A stretch of 64,000 bases of DNA from Chrysaora quinquecirrha (taxonomy: Eukaryota > Cnidaria > Scyphozoa > Semaeostomeae > Pelagiidae): positions 124,001 to 188,000 of the forward strand of contig JACTAT010000171.1 of assembly GCA_014526335.1 (NCBI GenBank), given 5' to 3'. This document shows positions 50,801 to 59,981 of the stretch, in pieces. The position numbers and the translations under genes were made by a program. The first letter of the stretch is position 1. Each line of letters opens with the position of its first letter. Under the pieces are notes generated by a model that saw nothing but the letters and a program-made list of their open reading frames with translations, ran no database searches and was not told the DNA's origin.

Positions 50801-53642
50801 AAGGAATTTCAAGGGATTTCCAAGAAAACAATAGGACTTCCAGTAAAGGTGTACGACATTTTCAAGGAGTGAATAATGCCCCTCGGTATAAGCTTTATGC
50901 GTAGTACCTTTTTAAATAAAACCAGGGCTTTCTGAATTTTTCGCCTTTTCTTTTTGTTTTTATTCTGAATTTTGTGTTTAACGCCAAGTTCTTTAGCTCA
51001 ACATTTCGGTTCTGAAACTCCATCATGGAGGCATAGGGGGAGGTTTGAAAACCGTAAAAACATTTTTTTAGCCAAAATAGTTGAAGCGTAGACCTACATG
51101 TTAAAACTCTTTTAAACCACACCGAAATCACCGAGGGGCATTTCACTCTGCAAAAAGGCGTACGAGACTTCCATTATAACAAAAGGACTTTCAAAGGACT
51201 TCCGAGAAAACAATAGGACTTCCAGCAAAGGTGTACGAGACTTTCAAGGAGTGAATTGCCCCTCGGAAATCACAAATTGAAAAACCGTACTTTTTGAAGG
51301 TAAAACCGTAAAACCCGAGGGGCGATTCATTCTTTGAAAACCTCGTACAACTTTACTAGAAAACCTATTGTTTTCACAAAAGTCTCTTGGAGATCCTTTT
51401 TTTCATAAAAATCTCGTACACCTTTCTGAGGAGTGAAATGCCCCTCGGTAAAACCGCTCTCGAAGTGTCGAAAAACCCGGAAAACCGCCCATCATCTTTT
51501 GTGAAAACAATAGGTTTTCTAGTAAAGTTGTACGAGGTTTTCAAAGAATGAATCGCCCCTCGGGTTTTACGGTTTTACCTTCAAAAAGTACGGTTTTTCA
51601 ATTTGTGATTTCGGTGATTTCGGTGTGGTTTAAAAGAGTTTTAACATGTAGGTCTACGCTTCAACTATTTTGGCTAAAAAAATGTTTTTACGGTTTTCAA
51701 ACCTCCCCTATGCCTCCATGATGGAGTTTCAGAACCGAAATGTTGAGCTAAAGAACTTGGCGTTAAACCCCTCATGCCCAATGACCCCTTATGGATCGGA
51801 TAGACTGTCTTTCGCAGAAAATTAGGTGTCTGATGAAAGGATGGCCGCTTTGATACTGACACGTGTTCCTATTGTGATAAGAAAAGAATGTGACAATGCG
51901 TGAAGAACAATACAAATCCCTTGACCTTAACACTTCGTTGCTAAGATAGCAGGTCGTCTCAGGTCGTTTCAGCCTCGATTCCAAATTTTACGGCTCGTTT
52001 CAGGTTGTTTCAGGTTGTTTCAGGTCGTTTCAGGTGATTTCATCTCGTTTCAGGTCGTTTCAGGTCGTCTCACTGTTTATAAATTACGTTCGGAAATATT
52101 GTCCGAAAGTTTGCTCATTCAAAACTTTTTTATTTTAATGTAAGCAACTATATGGACTAAAAGGTCAACTTAAATCTAAGAAACTATATAAATTTTGCAA
52201 CCTCTTATTATTGTAGCACTAAATGTAATTTATTTAGGTTTAATATGTGACAGGGGCTTCTTTATATCTTTATCCCCCTCATGCATCCCATATTGGAGCT
52301 AGCGAAGAAGCTCTTGCTTGTGTCTTGTGACTGTTTGGAGCTATGTAACTGTGCAAAATAGTACCTGAAGGTTAAAAACCCGGGGGGGGGGGTACTTAGT
52401 ATAATTTGGGTACGGGTACGTGCCGCCCATATGGGTGGGTTTTGGGCACTGAAATTCTCTAAACATGGGTATGATTTTAACCAAAACCCCACAAAAGGGA
52501 TTGGCAAATTGAAGAAAAGTCGAAAGTTTAACTTTAATTCGGTCAGAAAAGTGGCAAAATCGCGTCAAAGATGTTCTTAGTACAATATCAAGCAATAAAT
52601 AGGTCTAGAAAGTCTTATTATTCTCATATTCTGCTTATTTCTACTCATAAAATAGGGTCTGTTTCTGCAAAAGTTTACATTATAAGTGGGTGGGTTTCCG
52701 AAATCTGGGCAGCACATCCCCGCCCATTCATAAGTGAAGTACCCCCCCCCCCCAGGGGTTAAAAAGGTAAAGGCTATTGCATTTATGTAGCACCCTAACT
52801 ATAATTAAAAATTCTAAGGCGCTTTAAAATTCTATTATCCTCTCAGCTCAAGCATTTTTTGTCTCCCTTGCAAAGTATTCCTTGAACAGCGTGCAGCAAC
52901 CCCGGCAGCAAGACATTAGGGACTTGTGAACTTAGGGTTGTTTTAGGACCCAAGAAGAATTTAGGTCATATTCAACGTGGCTGGCTACCGAAGATGTCCC
53001 CGAAATCAGATTTAGAGAAAACAAAAAGATTTAGAACAAAAATTTTCCACGTGAATAAACTAATTCTCAAGCCTTTAGCACCTCTTTTGAACACTTTAGA
53101 ACATTTTATGTGAATGGGACTCACATTTCCAATGGGACCAGCGTGTGAAGGCATTTTCTGTGGCAAAATCTAGAGAGCGCAAAAGTGGGAGGATTAGATC
53201 AACCAATCAAAACTAGATTTGGTCTAATTAATAGCTTATCTTGCTACCTTGGATATCTATACACCGTGACAAACCTCTAAGGTTCCTCTGATTTCGTTCA
53301 CTTATTATTTTCAGAACACGAGAGTTTCAGACTGGAATTCGTTTGCATGTGGACAAGAACCACGTCCTAACTACCTGGGAAAGATGGAACCCAATTAATG
53401 GCACTGCGCCATTTTTCACGTTCACCCAACACAAAGCTGTACCCCTTCTGGACGAGATACCAAGTTATCTGGTGTACGAAGAGTTTAAAAAATCACTGAT
53501 GGCTGCCATTGAAAGGAGTGGAGCAACTTTTGATGCTGTTTGCGAAGAAATACCGCTTGAGGTATATGTAGGGCTAATGTCTGTCGTGCATAACTCAAAT
53601 GATTTTGGATATTCAAAAGACAGGGGTCCTGTTAGTTTCTAA
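44842..53642 (+). CDS. TPRG1L: Tumor protein p63-regulated gene 1-like protein (TPRG1/TPRG1L family)
   Basis: Four plus-strand exons: 44842-44943, 47274-47365, 49298-49474 and 53315-53642. The phases agree and they encode 232 aa. The start is the first ATG after an in-frame TAA at 44812. Exon 1 ends FYCMR and exon 2 starts PGNVEHAFEDIKQYI, the family's N-terminal region. Exon 3 carries the hallmark IDHWDHEKERICIVTEK followed by LLLVKYNF. Exon 4 has TWERWNPINGTAPF and ends DRGPVSF. These segments belong to the hSac2-type (PH-like) domain of TPRG1 and TPRG1L. The vertebrate TPRG1L protein (mover) associates with synaptic vesicles; function in this animal is unknown. It is somewhat shorter than the human protein at the N-terminus. 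Introns 1, 2 and 3 contain the foldback elements described separately. Confidence 0.92.
45664..45828. mobile_element. Foldback MITE family E, internally deleted copy
   Basis: GACCACTTCAACTAAGGGCC to GGCCCTTAGTTGAAATGGTC, with TA outside both ends. The flanks cttcccaa and ttgggaa are also complementary. It lacks the central about 250 bp of the 11291-11704 copy. It lies in intron 1 of the TPRG1-like gene. Confidence 0.85.
46730..47010. repeat. Family F foldback copy (palindrome)
   Basis: Arms of about 140 bp (ggaatcattttcgggcatac ... aatttatacccagatg, and its complement) meet at about 46870. This is the best-preserved palindromic copy of the family represented at 735-1085. Confidence 0.8.
47466..48010. 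mobile_element. G-run MITE (ATAAGCCC type) interrupted by a family E foldback at 47532-47943
   Basis: The outer part reads gtaaaccctggaataagccc, gggggcttatttgcaaaaat and, on the far side, tattcaaggggaggacttat. The inner part starts CACCTTTTTGACTAAGAGCC and ends GGCCCTTAGTTGAAAAGGTG, with TA on both sides (47530-47531 and 47944-47945). It lies in intron 2 of the TPRG1-like gene. Confidence 0.8.
48258..48640. repeat. TGTGGTGG repeat element, one-sided copy
   Basis: It starts CACGCTAGCGAATCTATACG and continues with degenerate tgtggtgg units (ttattatgcttgttgtggtg), like 16837-18166 but without inverted arms or a right end. Confidence 0.8.
48742..49085. mobile_element. hAT-type MITE, second copy
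   Basis: CAGGGTTTTTTAACATGCAG to TTTAAAAAACCCCTG, with gtgcagttct words near both ends, as in 33715-34213. The flanking octamers cactggct and ccctggcc agree at six of eight positions, a decayed duplication. Confidence 0.75.
50750..50885. mobile_element. CGAGGGGC MITE, copy 1, 8-bp target duplication
   Basis: CGAGGGGCATTTCACTC begins it; its partner (aataatgcccctcg) ends it. GTATAAGC lies directly outside both ends (50742-50749 and 50886-50893). Inside: aaaacaaaaggaatttcaag and gtaaaggtgtacga. Confidence 0.92.
51132..51265. mobile_element. CGAGGGGC MITE, copy 2, 8-bp target duplication
   Basis: CGAGGGGCATTTCACTC to GAGTGAATTGCCCCTCG, 134 bp, flanked by GAAATCAC at 51124-51131 and 51266-51273. 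The matching place in the opposite arm of the surrounding palindrome (51605-51621) has no element but two copies of the duplicated octamer. Confidence 0.93.
51316..51447. mobile_element. CGAGGGGC MITE, copy 3, 8-bp target duplication
   Basis: CGAGGGGCGATTCATTC to AGTGAAATGCCCCTCG, 132 bp, inverted relative to copies 1 and 2, flanked by GTAAAACC at 51308-51315 and 51448-51455. Confidence 0.92.
52373..52765. mobile_element. G-run MITE (AACCCGGGGGGGGGG ends)
   Basis: ttaaaaacccgggggggggg and gtacttagtat on the left mirror aagtgaagtacccccccccc and caggggttaaaaa on the right. Inside, gtgggtgggttt occurs near both ends, direct and inverted. It lies in intron 3 of the TPRG1-like gene. Confidence 0.75.
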
Positions 53643-54194
53643 TTGTACTTCTTACCAATATTTAGACTGATCTCTATGAAGTTAGGAACTGGACATATTG
53701 CCGGGTCGAAGTTTGTTTTGTGGAGTCGTCTGAAGGAGGATTTCCAGTTCAAAAGAATCTAAGTGTGTCGACACGAATCGTAACATAGCGCAGGCGCAGA
53801 CACTAGAATTAGACAGGGTTTTTTTCGCAACAATCTAGCAAAGAGGGTAACCTTGGGTTTTTTCAATGAAATCTATATATAATGAAATGAAATCTTATTA
53901 CATTCGTCGTAGTCTACGCTCCTCCACACTCCACCACCCCGCTCCAACTAAGGAAACAGTCTGAGGAAACAGCTGCGTGTTGTTGTAGCTGTTAGAAGCT
54001 GTTTCCGAAAGAGTGGGAAAAATAGGTTGGAGAACACGAATCCAAGATAGGCCTTCAAAAATTTTCACCGCAAGTACCCTTAATTAATGCCTAATTCGGC
54101 ATAATTAAGTAAATAAAGAAGTTTGCACTTTTTGAAATCTGATTACTGCAATATGTAGATCTTGAAACACTGAGTGAAATTGTCCTATACATTA
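53643..54194. other. Region downstream of the TPRG1-like gene
   Basis: Probably the 3' untranslated region and flank. No second gene or repeat was recognised, and no convincing poly(A) signal could be assigned. Confidence 0.4.
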
Positions 54195-54579
54195 CACTTT
54201 TTTTTAATAAGCAACCGCTCAATAATCAACTAGGGCTGAACTGACCTTAACATTAAGCAACTTGAGGGCTCAATTGAATTACTGTAAGCAACTAAGAAGT
54301 CAAACAACCAAGCTTATTCTCTTTCTTGTGTTAGGAAATTGTTCTTCGTTCTTATCTTTTGCATGTTGGAGTTCGTTAGCTAACGTTTTTCCACTTACTG
54401 TCTCCCAAAAGTCATGTTGTGGGCCTAGCAGATGACGATTTTGACACGCGAAGTCATGGGTGGTTAGTAGGTACAGAAAATGTTAAGCAACGTTATGCAA
54501 CTTTTAGGGCTGAAATTTCTACAATTTTAAGCAACTTTGAGGGCTGGACGAAAGTCAAGTTGCTTATTAAAAAAAAGTG
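54195..54579. mobile_element. TA-flanked MITE, AAGCAAC subfamily
   Basis: CACTTTTTTTTAATAAGCAAC to GTTGCTTATTAAAAAAAAGTG, with TA on both sides (54193-54194 and 54580-54581). The word ttaagcaac recurs at least five times, with gagggct as its partner on both sides. Confidence 0.85.
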
Positions 54580-56922
54580 TATTTTAATACGACCTACCAA
54601 ATTCGAGGAGAACTTGTTTGAAATTATGATGACGTCATCACCATTTTTTGGAGTTCGCGTATCACAGCCAGAGCCAAGATGGTGGGCCAAGGGCCCTTTA
54701 TTTTTATGGCCTTCTTTTTGAAATTAGAAGCAAAGTCGTTCGCCTGCTAAGAAGAGGCATTATTTATGTTTTCGTAGCAGCAGCAGCATTATGGATACAG
54801 TTTGCCATAAGAAACCACACTTATATATGCAGACCTGTCCCCAGATATATTGAAATATTACATAACAAGACTTTAGACGACTCCATAAACTTCGATCGAA
54901 ACAGCAAAATATCCTGCTCTTAACACCATAGATCTCCACTGGACGATTTGTTGGGCGAGAGTCGTTCGTCCGTGAAATTTGCGACGGATTGCACGATATT
55001 TTATATTTCTGACACCCGAATAAAAAAAATCGCCAGAATAAATAGATGGATCTGGAAGATTTTCCCGCAGATTTTAATGACTGCCTTGGAAAATAGTCCA
55101 GTAGTGATCGACGTAAAGGGAATTTCGTCTTTTATCCGCCATTTCATTTGGTTTTAATTTTGCAAAGGCCAGTCAAATCACGATCTCAGAATTCTATCTC
55201 GTGCCAACACTACACGATGGAAAATCACGGAAAGTGGCACTTTTAATGCAATGGTCTCTTTATACTGTTACAATGCCCCTAGCTATTTTAGAACCAAATT
55301 ATTTTTATTTTCAGCACGAATTTCCCTTCTTTCTCCTTATTTAGATAAATTATTTTTCGTGCATAATTTCTGCATTACTATTAAATCGCATAAATTACGC
55401 CCATTATTTAACATTAATTTTACATGCATACATGCATAATTACAGATTTGCTAATAAATTACATAAATTACATAAAATAAATGCATAATTTTCCTTTGAC
55501 AAACATAATTACTTTTATAATTCTTAAAACTTTATTTATTGTACCTAACTAATGTCATATTTAAGCTATGTAAATGCAAGTAAAATTAGAGTGCAAAGCT
55601 ATATTGATATACATTCTACACACGCATCTTAAATTTTATAATTATATGCTAATCATTCTGGAATATTTAATTTATGTCCTGCATTCATTATCATAAATTA
55701 AGGCATATCAGCATAGACAGCAGATACTTAAGAATTAGATGTGTTCATTATGATCCCGAAAATGATTCCGCTGTTCATCGCAATTTCGAAGGTCTTATTT
55801 TTCATTGTTATCCTATTTGAGCCTTTCCTGTAGTAAGTCTATAATCTTGTCGCTCTTGGGCGTTTACTGTGGGTTTGGACAGGTGTGAGCAGCCCGCGAT
55901 TTTAAGGTCCCCGGCGAAATGAGTTGATTTGTTACTGAGTGGGCCGTTACTCTAAATTTCATTGGACGCCCCAGCTCTAATGAACAAACTTCGTCAAAAA
56001 TGGGTATTTGCTCAGGGCGGGACAATGTTGTGCCAATTTAGAGAGCAGCTTAGTGTATTGGTTAGCACTTGCGAAATTTTTTTTTCAGGTCTGCGGTCCA
56101 AATCTAGGCTACATTAGGGATCAGCAATTCATCATCATCTACAATGCCTGCCAGATTACTTGGAACGCTGGATTGAATTTTCTACTGAACGTAACAACTC
56201 CCCTCCCCCCTCTGAAAACGTTTTCAGGGGGAGGGGGGATTGAGTCCGTGATTTGTGCTTGGAATTGTAAACACTCTTTCATGGGAAAAAGGCTGGAAAT
56301 ATGATGGGTGTTTCAACAAATTCTGGCCGGCATTGTAGGCATATTCAGCAGTTAGCTACCATAATGTTCCGCACAATCTCTCCCCACTTCTTTATGTCTG
56401 CAGTTAGTTCTACTAACTTTTGCAATACGGTTTCAGGTTTTGATCTGTTCAGTTCGAGATTTTTATTAACTGAATCGAGGTCTCTTTTTCATCATTTTCA
56501 TCCATATTAGACCCAGAGACGCAAAAACCCTACACACCTACACACCTGGTTTGGAAGGAAGGAAGGTTTTGGCTAAAAAATGAGGAAGGTTTTGTAGTAA
56601 AACGACTTTTCATATCTATCTTATCTATCTTGAAAGAAAATCTATCTTGTCAACCCTTTGTAGGTCCCTACAGTGCTGTGATTTCCTTCAGCTTAGATGT
56701 TTGGAATCAATTTATGAATTACCCTCTTAAGACTGTAGCCTCCCTGATATTAAAGCCTGATTGCCACCTTTGTAACACTTGCGCTAAAACATACAAGCGA
56801 TCTTGGAAGGTCCCTGTGTACACGTTTTGGCCTCGAGCGTGCAGGAATCTGTCTGGCTGTTTTTTGGCAATTTCATATCATGTTAAAATGAGGAAGGTTG
56901 GTTACAAAAATTTCAAGGAATG
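54580..56922. other. Gene-poor AT-rich stretch
   Basis: A plus-strand frame ending at 54923 contains a hydrophobic run (IIYVFVAAAALWIQFAI), but it has no convincing start, family or splice context. 55745-55800 is a family F scrap. 56205-56245 is a short G/C palindrome centred on tctgaaaacgttttcaggg. Nothing else is supported. Confidence 0.45.
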
Positions 56923-57135
56923 TCAATAACGTTTTGCAACTCTGATTAGACTTGGCCTTCCAGTCTTTCCGTGTTCCAGAGCCTCTTTCAGGGAGCGTCT
57001 GACCGGAGTTCGTTCATCCAATCGCATCAGACGTCCCAAACAGTTTAGACGACGTCTTCGGATTGATGTGCTCCACTTCTCGGCACTAAGTTTCTCATAC
57101 AGTTTTTCATCAGCAATTACAAGATGTAAAAATCT
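56923..57135 (-). pseudogene. LINE reverse-transcriptase C-terminal fragment
   Basis: Minus strand, open to a TGA at 56925-56923. It reads KLYEKLSAEKWSTSIRRRRL, then NCLGRLMRLDERTPVRRSLK, then a short basic tail with GKTGRPSL. The order, RRRL-x-x-LG-x-LMRL, then P-x-R-x-x-L-x-E, then GRP, is that of the end of many non-LTR retrotransposon polymerases. No catalytic domain is present, so it is a 5'-truncated or decayed copy. A minus-strand frame just upstream (57402-57157) is open but unrecognised. Confidence 0.6.
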
Positions 57136-57922
57136 TGCTCTCGGTGACTCGGTTGGTCACATAAAATGGCGGGCATGTCTCAAAAGTAATTGGTACGTTA
57201 AAGTACCACTATGGACGTAAAAAACCCTTTGGCAGTGACCACCATCGGTGCCACTGAAGAGATCGGCCTGGCGTTGATATTCCAAAAATGACTCCTGAGT
57301 TAATGAGACCTTAGAATTAACCACACCTGCCAGCAGTAGAAATGGCATGTTGCTCGATGCTGGAAAACAACTATATACTAAACTAAGCCATTTCTGTGCC
57401 AAAGGGAAGATAGTCCGTTAATGATATTATACCATTAAATTCTGTCGACATAGTGTCAGTGAAGAAACAGACCGATTTTTTTTCCAAAACTGGGCGGCAA
57501 GTCTACTTTCTGTAAGGTGGCCTTTATAAGGCTGCAATTAGGTCGTGTCGAGTTTATTTAATTTGATCCCGCATAAAAGCGACATAAGAGCGACGTTGAC
57601 TTTATACGTATGTTGGTGCTGCGTCGAACTTAATTCAAAGTGGAATTTTCGGGTTTCTTTGCCGAAAAAGGGGCCTAAAAGGTGCAAATTTTAGATTCAA
57701 AATTGCTGCAGTAAATGCCGTAAATTGTTTTTGATTAAATTCGACCAAAATGCGACCATAAAAAGCAATGCTGCATTTTTGTCGAACTTGTGAAATTTAG
57801 TTCGGCAAATCCTGATGCACTTTGCAGCACTTAATGAAATTGCCACTATATGGGTGAAGTTAGATCGAACTTGATTCAAATCTTGCTTGAATTAAATTCT
57901 TCACGACCTAAAAGCGGCCTTG
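57136..57922. other. Non-coding stretch between the LINE fragment and a MITE
   Basis: The minus frame at 57402-57157 may belong to the same retroelement insertion. The phrase gtacgttaaagtacc at 57191 resembles the tails of some SINEs and LINEs. Otherwise nothing. Confidence 0.35.
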
Positions 57923-58201
57923 CACGCTTTTTTTATTTGATACATCCGTAACGTACATTTTATGTGATTTTCGACTGCGAATGAAGGAACCGGCATTGTA
58001 ATTCTTGATTGTTTGCAGTGGTAAAACTATTCAACAATAAAAAGTTCTTTACACACTTTTTTCTATAAGAATACAGTCTATAAGAATATTCAGGCTCAAA
58101 ATTGCCAAAGAACAATGGAAATTTAAGAATAACAATGGAAAAGTTCGGGCCTCGGCAAAAATTAGGATATTCTTATAAAAAGAAAGTGTGTAAAAAGCGT
58201 G
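57923..58201. mobile_element. AAGGAAC MITE remnant interrupted by a 139-bp AAGAATA MITE (58052-58190)
   Basis: The outer part shares gcacgctttttttattt, gattttcgactgcgaatgaa and aattcttgattgtttgcagt with 3040-3443 and 5283-5698 in inverted order, and ends gcgtg before TA. The inner part is CACACTTTTTTCTATAAGAA to TTCTTATAAAAAGAAAGTGTG, with TA outside both ends (58050-58051, 58191-58192). Confidence 0.8.
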
Positions 58202-59981
58202 TATAAAGTGTCCCTAACAATGAGACACCCATTTTACATCTAACCTGTTGAGCTGAGTGCGGCCATGCTTATAAATGTGTACTTGCGCTCATACCCGCGG
58301 GTGAGCACGCGCTTTCTGTGTAAGCATGATCAAATACGCGCTGTCCCGTGACAGACCTCATCAAGAAATCATGTGTGTGGATATTATGAGGTAATTGATT
58401 TTAGCAGAAGCCTTACTGCGTCTTCAATTGCGAAGAAAAGTTTTGGTTTCATGTTGCTTACAATATTCTTCGAAATAAACGTTTTTTCAGAGAAATTTTG
58501 GTTAATTTAGCAACGAACTCAGAGGTATGCATTTTATTACCTATATTTCTTCAATTACGAGTTTTATCTACTTAATTTTTTGACATGTGTATCTCTTTCA
58601 TTTCATTTCTGAATCTTGTTCCAATCCTACTTTGACTCCCAGTACCTTTAAAACTCATTTTCGCGTGTCTTAATCATTTCGGAAAGAAACATAATGAAAT
58701 TGATTCTTAAGTTTTCATAAAATCGAACTTAAAACTATCAGTTTGAGTTTAAAATTAAACGCAATCTAGATACCTATACCTCTTCCAATTTACAAAATAT
58801 GTCTTCCTTCTTGAAATTTTGTCTTCAAAAACCTCTCTAAATCACGTTAATAAACTTTTTCTGTATTTCGAAACCAAATTTCTTTTAATTTCTCGCCCAA
58901 GCCTCTCTGGATTCGCTCCAACGAAATGTCCCGAGATAGTTTGTAGCTACTCCATGCGATTTGAAGCCGCGCGCATTAGCCGCGTCTTAAATACATTTAG
59001 CGTCGTTTAATTCATCAGCGCGGCTTATAAAAATCCTTGTTCTTTCTTTAAACACTCATGTAACTGCTTAATATCAATGATCATATATATATTTCCCAAA
59101 CGCCCATATAATTTCTTTATATATAGCTACGTTTGATATCATTGCTGGCAACACTGTTAATAACGCTCTTATTAACGCATTTTTTCAACTTTAGAAACAA
59201 AGCTGAAACTCGCTATTTTTCAGAAACTTTATCTTTAAAATTTTTTAAAGTCAATTTTAATTTCATTCTTTTCTTTAACATCCATATAATTTCGTCATAT
59301 TGTTGCTGAAAAGCGCTTTTATTAACGATTATATAAACTCTTACAAAATGCTTTTATAAACGCTTAACGCTTACATTAACGCTTACATTAACGCTTAACG
59401 CTTACATTAACGCTTACATTGCCGCTTACATTAACGCCTTTGCCTTAAAGCTCAATAAAGCTCAAACTCCATTTCCAGAAACGTTCTCTGCTTGTTATGT
59501 AAATAAAATATTTACCGTATATGTACTTGAAATCAAATTTTCTGTAATTTTTGTATCGCCAAAACAAAAGAAAATGTAGGAAAAACGCTCCAAGTTGGTT
59601 TGTATTGGCTACATGCGACTTGGAGCCGCGGGTTTTAAGCCGCGTCTTAGATTAAATTCTTAAATTCATAAGCGCGGCTTATAACAACGCGTGTAAACTT
59701 TTTTCTTTAACGCTCATATAATTGCTTCATATAAACAGTCTGATTCCAGAAACGTTCTCCGCTTGTTTTTTAAATCAATTTCATATTTTATTAAAATCAA
59801 GTTTGTGTAGTTTTTCTATTTTAAGGAGACTACACTGCTAGGACCCTTTAAAAAATCGACACACTGCCCAAATAAAACTTTTTTTAACCTACCACCCTTG
59901 AATTTGCTAGCTTATTTAATGCTGTTTCCTTTTTCAGGAATGCTTAGTTCATGAAATTTGGTAACGAAATACAAATAAAGA
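58202..59981. other. AT-rich upstream region of the right-edge gene, with a diverged duplication
   Basis: A block with gatttgaagccgcgcgcattagccgcgtctta and gcgcggcttataa (58955-59030) recurs at 59620-59690 (acttggagccgcgggtttta ... gcgcggcttataac), 665 bp away. 59360-59440 is a short 12-bp minisatellite (aacgcttacatt). No genes are seen. The part close to 59982 should contain the promoter and 5' untranslated region of the next gene. Confidence 0.55.

Larger units (their letters stand above)
49748..52087. mobile_element. Nested foldback complex with CCTGAAACGA subterminal repeats
   Basis: The outer ends are GTAATTTATAAACAGTGAG at 49748 and its complement ending at 52087. The same end also occurs at 50297 (inverted) and 50354 (direct). 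Next to every end lie 7-9 copies of a 10-bp unit (gacctgaaac, cacctgaaac). 49851-50297 and 50354-50800 are complementary arms of about 447 bp separated by 56 bp. A second palindrome, 50978-51771, lies in the right half and holds three insertions of a 132-136 bp MITE or parts of it. It lies in intron 3 of the TPRG1-like gene. No transposase is seen. Confidence 0.88.
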
